Assembly (NCBI RefSeq): GCF_005497185.1
Contig: NZ_RJTN01000029.1
Coordinates: 1 to 46,353 of the forward strand
Source: Pectobacterium polonicum
GTDB lineage: Bacteria > Pseudomonadota > Gammaproteobacteria > Enterobacterales > Enterobacteriaceae
DNA: 46,353 nucleotides
Direction: 5' to 3'
Both the position numbers and the translations under genes were made by a program. The notes beneath the pieces are model-generated. The model was not told the DNA's origin. It searched no databases and saw only the letters and a program-made list of their open reading frames with translations. This document shows positions 21,868 to 30,598 of this stretch, one piece after another. Position 1 is the first letter of the stretch. Each line of letters opens with the position of its first letter.

Positions 21868-22173
21868 AAAGTCCGCGCCTCCAGCTAAACGTGTGTTGAT
21901 GAAATAAAACGTGTTGATGACGTAATGAACGACCATCTTACCAGATGTTGGCAGACCGTACTGCGAGGCAGCCCGCGTCAAAGCAAAATCGCCCAACGAT
22001 CAAGGACTGATAAAAATTAATTAACTGACAATATTTAAAAAACAGAATCCAAATCAATAAGCCGATAATTTTGCCTCACGCCTTCCCCGGTTAACGCTAT
22101 GCTCTTTTTATCCCTATAACTCTTATGGGTTATAACTCTGCATAATCTTGCTGCTCTTGAGTAAGGAAAATGG
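21868..22173. other. Divergent promoter region between yjbB and the DASS gene
   Basis: About 300 bases separate the two divergent genes if yjbB starts at 21867. No RNA gene or small gene was recognised. A short direct repeat CTATAACTCT...TTATAACTCT lies at 22113-22139, and the DASS gene has AAGGAAAATGG as its ribosome-binding region. Confidence 0.3.
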
Positions 22174-23628
22174 ATGAAGACGAAAACCTCATATGGACTG
22201 AACTGGCTCCCGCTAATCATTATTCTCGCCATCGCCGCTTTTTTTTGGCACATGGAGCCCCCAACCGGCCTAAGCCCCGCAGCCTGGCACTCCGCCGTCA
22301 TTTTCGTGGCCACGATCGTGAGTATTGTCGCGAATGTTCTCCCGATTGGGGCCATCGGTATTATCAGTATCACGCTCTTTGCGCTGACGTATGCCGCGGG
22401 GGATACAACGGCCAGCGGCGCGATACAAACGGCACTCAGCGATCTGAACAGCTCGCTGATCTGGCTGATTGTTGTCGCCTTCATGATCGCACGCGGCTTT
22501 ATCAAAACAGGGCTGGGTCGTCGCATCGCCTTGCAGATGATCCGCATGTTGGGAAAACGCACGCTGGGTCTGGCTTACGGGCTGGCTTTTGCCGATCTGG
22601 TGCTTTCCCCCGCGATGCCAAGCAACACTGCACGCTGCGGCGGGATTATTTATCCGATTGCCGATTCGCTGTCGCGCAGCTTCGACTCCAAACCGGAAGA
22701 TGCCTCGCGCAGTAAGATTGGCACCTTCCTGATTACCTGCATCGGTAACGTTAACGACGTGACAGCAGCCATGTTTATGACCGCCTACACCGGTAATCTG
22801 CTAGCAGTGAAACTGGCCGCCAACGCAGGCGTTACCATTACCTGGGGAAGTTGGTTCCTCGCCGCACTCGTCCCTTGTTTGATCTCTCTGGCGGTTGTCC
22901 CGCTGCTCGTCTACTGGCTAACCAAGCCAGAAATTCGCCATACGCCGGACGCGCCAAAACTGGCCGTCGCAGAATTGGCAAAGATGGGAAATATGAGCCG
23001 TGGCGAGTGGCTGATGGCATTCACCGTTATTCTGCTGCTGGTGCTGTGGATTTTTGGCGATCGCTTAGGCGTAGATGCCACGACCGCCTCCTTCGTCGGG
23101 CTGTCCTTCCTGCTGTTAACCGGCGTATTGAGCTGGGAAGACGTGAAAAGCGAGAAAGGCGCCTGGGATACGCTGATTTGGTTCGCCGCCCTGCTGATGA
23201 TGGCGAATCAGTTGAAAAAGCTCGGCTTCACCAACTGGTTCGGCGATCTCATCGGCAGCAATATCGGCCACTTGATGCAGGGAACAAGCTGGGTCTTGGT
23301 GCTGTTGTTGTTGAATGCGGCCTATTTCTACACCCACTATTTCTTCGCCAGCGGCAATGCACAGATCGCCGCCCTTTTTGCGGTATTCCTCGGTGTCGGG
23401 ATCAACCTGAACATTCCAGCAGTACCGATGGCGTTCATGCTGGCGTTTACCAGTAGTCTGTACTGCTCACTAACGCAATATACCCACGCACGCGGTCCGA
23501 TCCTGTTCGGCGCGGGCTACGTACCCACCGCCGTCTGGTGGCGGACTGGCTTTGTCGTCAGTCTGGTGAATCAGGCGATCTTCATGAGCGCAGGTCTATT
23601 GTGGTGGAAAGTGATTGGGCTGTATTAA
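22174..23628 (+). CDS. DASS/SLC13-family anion:sodium symporter or antiporter
   Basis: This 484-aa inner-membrane carrier has about 12 hydrophobic segments. It resembles the E. coli YbhI/CitT/TtdT group, which moves di- and tricarboxylates. Family stretches include the first-repeat Ser-Asn-Thr motif in LSPAMPSNTARCGGIIYPI, THYFFASGNAQIAAL in the second half, and GPILFGAGYVPTAVWW near the end. The ATG at 22174 has AAGGAAA upstream. The actual substrate (malate, 2-oxoglutarate, citrate or tartrate) cannot be read from sequence. It is absent from this position in E. coli and has no enzyme partner next to it. Confidence 0.87.
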   Translation: MKTKTSYGLNWLPLIIILAIAAFFWHMEPPTGLSPAAWHSAVIFVATIVSIVANVLPIGAIGIISITLFALTYAAGDTTASGAIQTALSDLNSSLIWLIVVAFMIARGFIKTGLGRRIALQMIRMLGKRTLGLAYGLAFADLVLSPAMPSNTARCGGIIYPIADSLSRSFDSKPEDASRSKIGTFLITCIGNVNDVTAAMFMTAYTGNLLAVKLAANAGVTITWGSWFLAALVPCLISLAVVPLLVYWLTKPEIRHTPDAPKLAVAELAKMGNMSRGEWLMAFTVILLLVLWIFGDRLGVDATTASFVGLSFLLLTGVLSWEDVKSEKGAWDTLIWFAALLMMANQLKKLGFTNWFGDLIGSNIGHLMQGTSWVLVLLLLNAAYFYTHYFFASGNAQIAALFAVFLGVGINLNIPAVPMAFMLAFTSSLYCSLTQYTHARGPILFGAGYVPTAVWWRTGFVVSLVNQAIFMSAGLLWWKVIGLY

Positions 23629-23648
23629 TATCGCAGTAAGTCGAATAG

Positions 23649-23674
23649 AAAAACGGGGCAGTGCATCTGCCCCG
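23649..23674 (-). terminator. Terminator beyond the dioxygenase gene
   Basis: GGGGCAG-TGCAT-CTGCCCC forms a 7-bp stem (8 with the flanking C-G). On the minus strand it is followed by GTTTTTC. It therefore serves minus-strand transcripts from the dioxygenase gene reading through ERIC copy 2. It may also serve the plus-strand DASS gene weakly. Confidence 0.7.
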
Positions 23675-23676
23675 GA

Positions 23677-23803
<127 letters not shown>

Positions 23804-23809
23804 TTGACG

Positions 23810-24655
23810 TTAATCTTGAGAAACGGTGTATTTATATAAGTCACGCTGAGTGAGATAGGTTGAGGTCGCATTTTTATCAATAGATAAAATAATTTCGCCC
23901 GTAAACCCGTCATTAAAATCGCCTTCATTGACTTTATTGACCGTAAGGAGCGATTGCACGCCATTCATCTTGGTAAAATAGTCATCTTTATCATTGGTGA
24001 CTCGGGTAATATCCCTTGGGCTATAGGGCTCATTATTATAAACCACGCGACAAAGATCCTCTGGGAAATATAACTGCCCAACAAAAGCAAAGTGTTCTTT
24101 TTCCAGAGGATTTTTACTCGGCCGCCTTATCGCTACGTGAATATGTGTCGCTCTGCCAGCATAGAACCCAGGGAATATCGTCGTGAATCTCACAACCCCA
24201 TTCTGATCTGTTGGCTGTATACCTCGGAAAAAGCTGGTACTGTCCGTTCGATTAACCGTCCCTACATCATCGGTTGATGCTTCTTTATCAGGGCTAATGA
24301 AACTCCACCCCGAATATTTACCCCGCGCGTTACAATGCCAGATATCAACCAAGATGTTATCCACGGGTTCACACGTCACACCATCAATCACTTTTATCTT
24401 CAGCAGCAGCGGAATTCCCGGTTGGGATTCGGTAATATCGCGTCGTAGTATTTTGTAGTCAACAAAGTAAGGCCCCACGATTTGCTCAGTTGTGAGAGGA
24501 CATGTCTTTATCCCGACGGCCTTTGGCTTATCCACGACGTCATTCGCTCTCACCGTGAAAGGGATATTCGCTAATGATAATAACCCGACGGTTCCTATCA
24601 TTTTTTTCGCAGAGCTAATAAAGAAAAATCGTCTATTTTTATTATTCAAGTCCAT
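23810..24655 (-). CDS. Exported intradiol ring-cleavage dioxygenase
   Basis: This 281-aa protein belongs to the iron(III) intradiol dioxygenases (protocatechuate 3,4-dioxygenase beta-like), which open catechol-type rings between the two hydroxyls. All four iron ligands are present: Tyr114 in ARGKYSG, Tyr165 in PGFYAGR, and His171 and His173 in THIHVAI. The family start TTEQIVGPYF is at 55-64. The N-terminus NRRFFFISSAKK followed by a hydrophobic stretch and TVRA looks like a Tat signal, so the enzyme probably acts outside the cytoplasm. Likely targets are plant phenolics (inference). ERIC copies lie on both sides. Confidence 0.87.
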   Translation of the reverse strand: MDLNNKNRRFFFISSAKKMIGTVGLLSLANIPFTVRANDVVDKPKAVGIKTCPLTTEQIVGPYFVDYKILRRDITESQPGIPLLLKIKVIDGVTCEPVDNILVDIWHCNARGKYSGWSFISPDKEASTDDVGTVNRTDSTSFFRGIQPTDQNGVVRFTTIFPGFYAGRATHIHVAIRRPSKNPLEKEHFAFVGQLYFPEDLCRVVYNNEPYSPRDITRVTNDKDDYFTKMNGVQSLLTVNKVNEGDFNDGFTGEIILSIDKNATSTYLTQRDLYKYTVSQD

Positions 24656-24682
24656 TGCTATACCTCACATGCATTATGTAAA

Positions 24683-24809
<127 letters not shown>

Positions 24810-25294
24810 GAATTTAAAATAATAAGGATTGAAATTATTTTCATAGAGTAATACGACTTAAAAAACCTCCACCACTAATTATCACATGAAGAATACATTA
24901 CCTATTAACTTATAGGTATTACGTAAAAAATCGCAAAATAAAAAACACCAAAACAGTATTGTTTTTAGTCATGGAAATGTCCAGTCCACCTGAGATAAAT
25001 ACCACTTATTGCCAAAAATGAACGCAAATTTAATGGCATTAATTACGTCTAAAAATATAAATATAGAAAATATAAATTCACTATTATGCATTTCATTCAA
25101 TGAATCAGAACATTATTTAATGTGTTTGAGGAAAATAGCTGAAAGAGGTAAGAAGTAGCAGAATATTATCTCTACTCGCTAGCAGAAAGGTGATGATTTA
25201 ATGTCTTCAGATATTGCGAGAGTGTGGACGATCTATTGATGTGAATCTTAATACAACCTACCGCCCTGCCCGTTAAGGCAGGACGGGGAAGGTA
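24810..25294. other. AT-rich non-coding region between the dioxygenase and receptor genes
   Basis: Nearly 490 AT-rich bases show no convincing gene. The promoter of the dioxygenase gene is probably here, beyond ERIC copy 3. Near the receptor gene end, a small stem CCTGCC/GGCAGG at 25265-25282 could be a weak terminator for it, but no T run follows. Confidence 0.4.
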
Positions 25295-27391
25295 TCAGAA
25301 CGAATAAGAAACGCTGCCGACCACGCTGCGCTCTGCACCGAAGTAACAGAACTCCAGCGAGTTACAGGCCGCTACGTAGCGTTTATCAGTCAGATTATTG
25401 ACGTTAAGCTGTGCACTCAGCCCTTTCAGACCCACCTTCGAGAGATCGTATCCCACAGCCATATCCACCAACGTATAGGAAGGCAACGTGTGAGTATTGG
25501 CACGATCGGAGGTCACACCGTTCACGTAACGCACGCCAGAACCAATCGTCAGGCCGTCCAGCGGACCGCTTTTAACATCATAGCTGGCCCAGGCGCTGGC
25601 CTGATTGCGTGGGGCATACACCGCACGTTTTCCTTGCTCAGCAACGCTGCTTTTCTTATAGCGAATGTCCGTATAAGTATAAGCCGCTTGCAGACGCAGA
25701 TTGTCGGTAATGTGGCTCACGGCCTCCAGTTCGACGCCTTCCGATTCGATCTCGCCAACGGAACGGTAAGGGTCATTAGGCTGAACTTTTGTCGCGACAT
25801 TCTTCTGATTAATACGGAAGACCGACAGACTGTACTGATCCTGAGAGCCTTCCGGCTGATACTTCATCCCAGCTTCCCACTGTTTACCTTTCATCGGCTC
25901 CAGCACGTTACCGTTATCATCAGCGAAGCTGGTCGGCGTAAAGGCCGTAGAATAGCTGACATACGGTGCAAAACCGTTATCAAACAGGTAGAGCAAGGCC
26001 GCACGTGAGCTAAAGTTGTTTTTATCAAGTTCACTATGTGTGCCGTTGGTATGGTTAACGTGAGTGACTTTAACCCGATCGTGGCGGCCGCCCAACGTCA
26101 AGCGCCAGCGTTCCCAGCTCATTTGATCCTGAACGTAGATCCCCGTCTGTTGCAGCTTGTGTTTTTCTAGCGTGCCGGACATGCCTGTTGGCCCGGCACC
26201 ATAAACAGGGTTAAACGCGTCGATGGCCGGGAAGGAACCAGAAGGCCAGTCCACATGATTATTACGCTGCTGATAGTCGATCCCCACCAGCAGGCGATGG
26301 TTCACGGCCCCGGTATCCACGCTGCCATCAAGTTGGTTATCTAACGTCAACGCCGACAGCGACTCACGGGAACCGGAGTAGTAGCGGGTTAGGGTATCGG
26401 CGCTTGGCTGCGTCCAGCCATAAGCGTAAACCTGATCCAAATGCACTTTGGTACGCAGATAACGCAGCTTTTGGCGCACTGCCCAGCCGCTATCAAAACC
26501 GTGCTCAAAGTTGTACCCCACCATATTTTGCTTACGGTCGTATTTCTCATAATTCTCTTCCCCTTCATAGAAGGTGTTCGAGATTTTCCGTCCGTTGTGC
26601 TCGACCACGGTACCGTCATACGGTAAACCCGAATGGCTACCGCCCTCAGGATCGCGTTGCAGGTAAGCCATAAATTCCAGACGAGTTTTTTCGGAAATCC
26701 GCCACAGCAGGCTAGGCGCAATCGCGTAACGTTCTTCTTTCAGCGGCCCAAATTGCGTATCCGCCTCACGCACCATTCCGCCCAGACGGAAGGCAAAACG
26801 CTCGTCGTCATCCAGCGGGCCGGTCACGTCAAACGCCGCACCACGCTGCGCATTATTACCGGCAAACAGTTTAATCTGCCCGCTGCGATCGAACGACGGC
26901 TGGCGCGAATTCAGCGCCACAATCCCGCCCGGTGAAGAACGTCCGTAGAGTACAGACGCCGGGCCTCTGACGACTTCAATGCTATCGAGGAACCAGGGAT
27001 CGATAACCAGCGAGCTATGGGAATTGGTATCTCCCATCATCTTCAAGCCATCGAGATAAACATTATCAAGACTGCCGTCGGAAAAGCCGCGTAACACCAT
27101 GTAGTCAAAGCGGTTAGAGGCACCAATCTGGTTGTTAAATACACCCGGCGTATAACCGACCGCCTGCCGAACGCTGGTCGCACCTTGTTCCTGAATCTGA
27201 TCGCGCGTAATGATAGAAACGGCCTGAGGAGTCTCAATATCAGGCGTTTCCAGCTTGGTGGCACCGCGTTGCGTTTGAGACGTAACGACTAATGTATCGC
27301 CAGAGGATAGCGTCTCCTGTGCGAATGCCGACACCGTCAATCCACTGGTGAAACAGCCAACCAACAGCGCCAGCCGCGTTTTTCTGAACAT
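25295..27391 (-). CDS. foxA: TonB-dependent siderophore receptor (FoxA-like)
   Basis: This 698-aa outer-membrane receptor has a signal peptide ending in VSAFA, a TonB-box-like TLVVTSQ, and a plug domain with IETPQAVSIITRDQI, VRQAVGYTPGV and DSIEVVRGPASVLYGRSSPGG. A 22-strand barrel ends in the aromatic VGSVSYSF. The C-terminal YVAACNSLEFCYFGAERSV with its cysteine pair is typical of the FhuA/FoxA/FcuA group, which imports hydroxamate siderophores such as ferrioxamine or ferrichrome. The ATG at 27391 has GGAG upstream. An AraC-type regulator sits beside it and a Fur-like box lies 31 bases upstream. The exact siderophore is a guess. Confidence 0.85.
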   Translation of the reverse strand: MFRKTRLALLVGCFTSGLTVSAFAQETLSSGDTLVVTSQTQRGATKLETPDIETPQAVSIITRDQIQEQGATSVRQAVGYTPGVFNNQIGASNRFDYMVLRGFSDGSLDNVYLDGLKMMGDTNSHSSLVIDPWFLDSIEVVRGPASVLYGRSSPGGIVALNSRQPSFDRSGQIKLFAGNNAQRGAAFDVTGPLDDDERFAFRLGGMVREADTQFGPLKEERYAIAPSLLWRISEKTRLEFMAYLQRDPEGGSHSGLPYDGTVVEHNGRKISNTFYEGEENYEKYDRKQNMVGYNFEHGFDSGWAVRQKLRYLRTKVHLDQVYAYGWTQPSADTLTRYYSGSRESLSALTLDNQLDGSVDTGAVNHRLLVGIDYQQRNNHVDWPSGSFPAIDAFNPVYGAGPTGMSGTLEKHKLQQTGIYVQDQMSWERWRLTLGGRHDRVKVTHVNHTNGTHSELDKNNFSSRAALLYLFDNGFAPYVSYSTAFTPTSFADDNGNVLEPMKGKQWEAGMKYQPEGSQDQYSLSVFRINQKNVATKVQPNDPYRSVGEIESEGVELEAVSHITDNLRLQAAYTYTDIRYKKSSVAEQGKRAVYAPRNQASAWASYDVKSGPLDGLTIGSGVRYVNGVTSDRANTHTLPSYTLVDMAVGYDLSKVGLKGLSAQLNVNNLTDKRYVAACNSLEFCYFGAERSVVGSVSYSF

Positions 27392-27421
27392 GGGAATCTC
27401 CACAGACTTTATTATTGTAAA

Positions 27422-27436
27422 TAAGAATTATTACCG
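27422..27436 (-). promoter_or_regulatory. Probable Fur box of the siderophore receptor gene
   Basis: On the minus strand CGGTAATAATTCTTA matches the 7-1-7 Fur consensus TGATAATNATTATCA at 10 of 14 positions. It lies 31 bases before the receptor ATG, so iron-replete Fur would block transcription (inference). Confidence 0.5.
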
Positions 27437-27584
27437 TTATTGGTCTGCCGATAGCTATGCGCAGTGACGGTTTACGTATGCGCAATGACAAAATGGGAAC
27501 TCTGCGGAAAGACGCCGGACAGGTGGCAGAGTGCCAATACCTGGCGTAAGCAAGAAGCAATGCATTGATTAAGATAAGGAAGGG

Positions 27585-28541
27585 CTAGCTGGGTATGCGT
27601 GCATCGCTCGGCGCAATACCGTAACGTCGCCGGAAAGCCGTGGCGAAGTTAGTCGCGTGCTGGTATCCCGACATCCAGGCGGCTTGCTGAACGCTGTATC
27701 CCTGCGCCAAATAGCGGCGGGACAGTTCCAATCGGCAGTCGCGCAGGTAGTCAAAGACTGAATGACCATATGCCTGACGAAATTTGGTACGCAGGCTACT
27801 GCTGCTCATCGCGGCCAGTTGCGCCAGCTCATCGAGGGTGTACTCTTTTTCAGGCTGTTGCGCCAGACGTCGCCGAACGTTCTCCAATCGATCCTGTTCG
27901 CCGGGCGGGGACAACATACGCCGTTCTCCACCACGTTGCCCGAATGACAGACCTTGCCCTAGCAACTGTAGCATCACGCCTTCCAACATCAGCTGGCGCG
28001 ATAAACCAGGCAGGGTATTTTCCAGCGCATGCTGCAAACCAGACAACAAATAGCCGGGAACCTGCCATAAAAATGTCGGATTACCGCTCTGTTCCCACTC
28101 GTTCAACAACAAGCCCAACTGCGGCTCCAAAGCGGAAGTCGCGGGAAAAATCCCCAAAGACACGGTACGAAGATGATGGTCAGCAAGGTGGCTCGCGTTC
28201 ATGACTAACCGATCGCCCAGTTGAGTACTGAATGCCATGCCAGAGCGCACAACAAACTCTTTACCATTCAGGCGCAGCGCGACACATCCTTCCAGCACCA
28301 CCAGCGTATAAAACGGACAGCAGTGCAAAGACGTCGATTCGTAAGGCTGCAACACGCGAACATTGGAGTTCGTGAGGCAAATACCGGAGGACAGCGTCAT
28401 CTCTTCGACATCGCCCTGAACCACGATGCGCTTTTCTTTCATGCGATCGCGGCAAGACGACAACTGCGGGAAGTGGTAATCAATCCCGTAGCGTTCACCG
28501 ATGTCGAAGAAATCCTCTATGGAGAAGAGTCGTTTTAGCAT
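27585..28541 (-). CDS. AraC-family regulator of siderophore uptake (PchR-like)
   Basis: This 318-aa protein has an N-terminal cupin-like sensor part and a C-terminal AraC/XylS DNA-binding domain with two helix-turn-helix motifs (TLDELAQLAAMSSSSLRTKFRQ and SVQQAAWMSGYQHATNFATAFRRRYG). Its layout resembles PchR-type activators that respond to ferric siderophores. It is transcribed in the same direction as the receptor gene, about 190 bases upstream. The ATG at 28541 (MLKRLFSIEDFFDIGERYG) is preferred because the protein-like sequence begins there. The frame stays open to 28673. A strong Fur box lies further upstream. Confidence 0.82.
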   Translation of the reverse strand: MLKRLFSIEDFFDIGERYGIDYHFPQLSSCRDRMKEKRIVVQGDVEEMTLSSGICLTNSNVRVLQPYESTSLHCCPFYTLVVLEGCVALRLNGKEFVVRSGMAFSTQLGDRLVMNASHLADHHLRTVSLGIFPATSALEPQLGLLLNEWEQSGNPTFLWQVPGYLLSGLQHALENTLPGLSRQLMLEGVMLQLLGQGLSFGQRGGERRMLSPPGEQDRLENVRRRLAQQPEKEYTLDELAQLAAMSSSSLRTKFRQAYGHSVFDYLRDCRLELSRRYLAQGYSVQQAAWMSGYQHATNFATAFRRRYGIAPSDARIPS

Positions 28542-28679
28542 GGGCGGGAAGATACCCTCATCCTGTTTAACGCCCAGAATCAGGCCTGAGATTAATGGAA
28601 CTACGCATGACGCAGCGACGTATGTGCTACAGAAATCGTTATTCACCTTATCATTGCGTAGCGAGCGCATCAATAAGAC

Positions 28680-28694
28680 TGATAACTATTCTCA
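28680..28694 (-). promoter_or_regulatory. Fur box upstream of the AraC-type regulator
   Basis: TGATAACTATTCTCA matches the Fur 7-1-7 consensus TGATAATNATTATCA at 12 of 14 positions. A TTGATG...AATGATAAG pair just downstream on the minus strand could be its promoter. Confidence 0.6.
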
Positions 28695-28788
28695 TTGAAA
28701 TGGTGTTCGCGTAACACAGGATCACCAATGGGAAGATATTGCATGGGTTTAACCACGAAACCACGACAACTATGCAAAAAAGCATATG

Positions 28789-29032
28789 TTTCGTGCGTGA
28801 TAAGCCGAGTATTTCTCTGTGCCATCAGCACCACGCCCGACTCAGGGCGCTCAGTCGCCGCCGCCCTGAGAACCCAGGCTTTTTGGCGGGAATTCTGCCG
28901 CTACGCGATGCCTTCGGCGTTCGTGCCCGCACTCCGGGCCGCCAGTGACGCGTTCCAGACGCGGCACTGACTTTCGCCGCGTCCATGCGGCTCACCCGGC
29001 GGCCACGCCCACCTCAGCAGAATTTTAACGCC
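28789..29032 (+). repeat. Hairpin-rich interspersed element, copy 2
   Basis: This 244-bp element is homologous along its length to 19861-20182 (minus strand). Shared anchors are TTTCGTGCG, CAGGCTTTT followed by GGCG, GCCGCCAGTGACGCGTT, ACGCGGCACTG, and CTCAC followed by CGGCGG. Hairpins are GTGC/GCAC (28819-28831), CTCAGGGCG/CGCCCTGAG (28841-28849 with 28862-28870) and GCCGC/GCGGC (28976-28991). The second and third stems differ in sequence from copy 1 but stay fully paired. It lies between the Fur box of the AraC gene and the metH fragment. Confidence 0.65.
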
Positions 29033-29085
29033 AGTTGAAAACCAACACTTGTTAACCCACAGATATTATTTCTTTTACTGGCACC

Positions 29086-29285
29086 TTAATCCGCATCATA
29101 GCCCAGATTTGGCGCTAACCAGCGCTCAAGCTCGCTTACATCCATACCTTTACGCACCGCGTAATCCTCGACCTGATCGTGCTGGATTTGCGCGACGGCG
29201 AAGTATTTGCTGTCAGGGTGGCTGAAATACCAGCCGGATACCGACGCGCCCGGCCACATGGCATAGGATTCAGTGAGTTTCATGC
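29086..29285 (-). pseudogene. metH: Duplicated 3' fragment of metH
   Basis: The last 65 codons of metH (from [12 protein letters not shown] to NLGYDAD) are repeated here, followed by a TAA stop. Bases 29087-29285 match 30600-30798 at 198 of 199 positions, the difference being A versus G in the tgctgtc(a/g)ggg stretch. The stop codon differs from the full gene (TAG). The fragment has no start region of its own and codes only for the tip of the activation domain, so it is a relic. Together with the full gene it brackets a 1.3-kb AT-rich insert. Confidence 0.92.
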
Positions 29286-29715
29286 AATGGGGATAAATAG
29301 ATTAACAATCTATCCGTTAACGTTAAATAATTATCAATTTAATTGTTTATTAAAAACATAATTTAAACGTAAAACCATTATGAATGGATAGCACTTTTCT
29401 GTTTATTATCTAAAATTTCAATATAAAATTCTTTTTTCATCATTTTTCTTTCCCTTTGTTTTTTTATTTTTGTTTTTACTTATTTGTCAAAAACTGATGT
29501 TATTTTAATTAAAAATAATAATATGATATAAAAACACCTACATTCTTCATAACGGATTAAAAAAGAGATTACCGCTAGTGCTGTACTTGCCTCCTTGCAG
29601 GAAATGCACAGACAGTTAATCGTGACTATACGAGTGCACCAATGGCCAGAATGAATACTTATTCAGCCAATTTCCTTATGGTTTAACGCGGTTATATTAC
29701 GAATAGGTCTAAAAA
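29286..29715. other. AT-rich left part of the insert; promoter region
   Basis: About 430 very AT-rich bases lie between the metH fragment and the 172-aa gene. They include poly-T tracts and several possible -10 elements, as in H-NS-silenced foreign DNA. One tiny open frame on the minus strand is listed separately. No repeat or RNA was recognised. Confidence 0.5.
29378..29443 (-). CDS. Possible 21-aa small peptide
   Basis: ATG ATG at 29443 follows AAAGGGAAAG, a plausible ribosome-binding site, and opens a frame MMKKEFYIEILDNKQKSAIHS ending in TAA at 29378. It is divergent from the 172-aa gene. Such a frame can occur by chance in AT-rich DNA, and no family is recognised. Listed because of its good ribosome-binding site only. 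Confidence 0.2.
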   Translation of the reverse strand: MMKKEFYIEILDNKQKSAIHS

Positions 29716-30234
29716 ATGCTATCAAAAATCGATATAACATCTGGAATAGTTTCTTTAAAAGCCACTGAAAAAAAACAGGATATACATGCTCGTGATGAAT
29801 TTACTGTTGCTAATTTAGTCAAATCTGAGTCTAGCACGAAAGTATCATTCTCACCTCAAGTACAACAACAGACTAAATTATCTGAAGCAGTGTTGAATAA
29901 ATATCAGCAACTGCGCAGTAGCGCCGATCAAAATGAAGTTGATTCTTATATAAAGGATTTATATGCCACCCCTCGGCAATCTGAGGAACTAGTCTCTATT
30001 GAGCATTACCCTGATGTGTTTAACGCTTATACAGGCGAAAAAGTAACGCCAGAGTCTACGGCTATGTTTGCAGAATGGGATCAGAGCGTTTTAGCTGCGA
30101 CAACTCAAATATATAATGAAGAAAAAGCGAAAGGAACACCATCTTCAGATATCTATTTGAAAATACAGACCCATATGAGCCAGCAACCGGACTATTTTCT
30201 GAATAAGATCAACTGGCCTAACCAGGAAGCATAA
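29716..30234 (+). CDS. Orphan protein of unknown function in the metH-flanked insert
   Basis: This 172-aa, soluble-looking protein has no signal peptide or membrane segment. It is rich in Ser, Gln, Lys and Glu, with a disordered-looking N-terminal third (MLSKIDITSGIVSLKATEKK) and a more folded, Tyr/Trp-containing C-terminal part (HYPDVFNAYTGEKV, WDQSVLAATTQIYNEEK, QQPDYFLNKINW). The gene is AT-rich compared with its neighbours and lacks a strong ribosome-binding site. I do not recognise its family. An N-terminus free of charge clusters and its insert location would fit a secreted effector or defence cargo, but nothing in the sequence proves either. Confidence 0.6.
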   Translation: MLSKIDITSGIVSLKATEKKQDIHARDEFTVANLVKSESSTKVSFSPQVQQQTKLSEAVLNKYQQLRSSADQNEVDSYIKDLYATPRQSEELVSIEHYPDVFNAYTGEKVTPESTAMFAEWDQSVLAATTQIYNEEKAKGTPSSDIYLKIQTHMSQQPDYFLNKINWPNQEA

Positions 30235-30598
30235 CGTTTCTGAGTAATCAATTACGTATATATTCCCCGAAGGAGTTGCTACAAGCAGTGTTAAAATCCG
30301 CCTCTGACAGGTTTGTCGCTCCTACAAATTATTTACCTATGCCAGTAACGGCTTTAATTATTACCGCCGCTAAGGTGCAATGATATGACAGCACTTTCAC
30401 ACTTGGATTGTGTGTGGGGGGAACAGAGCTGAATTAGCAGAGCGATTTGACGCACACTTGCTATTTCTCTCCATTCCCCCTTTCTCAACTGGGGGAACTA
30501 TTTATTTTGCTTATTCAACCTTTCTCGCAGTAGTTGCATTGCTCCCCCTTTGGATAGTTAGGTTGCAAAGGCAAATCGCACAGACCTGCCCTCGTAAC
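30235..30598. other. Right part of the insert, no clear gene
   Basis: Some 360 bases lie between the orphan gene and the metH stop. A 31-aa frame from a GTG after AAGGAG (about 30288) and other short frames exist, but none resembles a known protein. The stretch contains runs such as GGGGGG and CCCCCTTT and may be decayed coding sequence. No terminator with a clear T run was found. Confidence 0.4.

Noticed and set aside
21868-21996. Upstream part of the yjbB frame
   Set aside because: The 43 extra residues have no counterpart in E. coli YjbB, and a GGAGG-preceded TTG at 21867 fits the known N-terminus.
30288-30383. 31-codon frame from GTG after AAGGAG
   Set aside because: Spacing from the ribosome-binding-like sequence is long, and the peptide resembles nothing known; not enough for a gene call.
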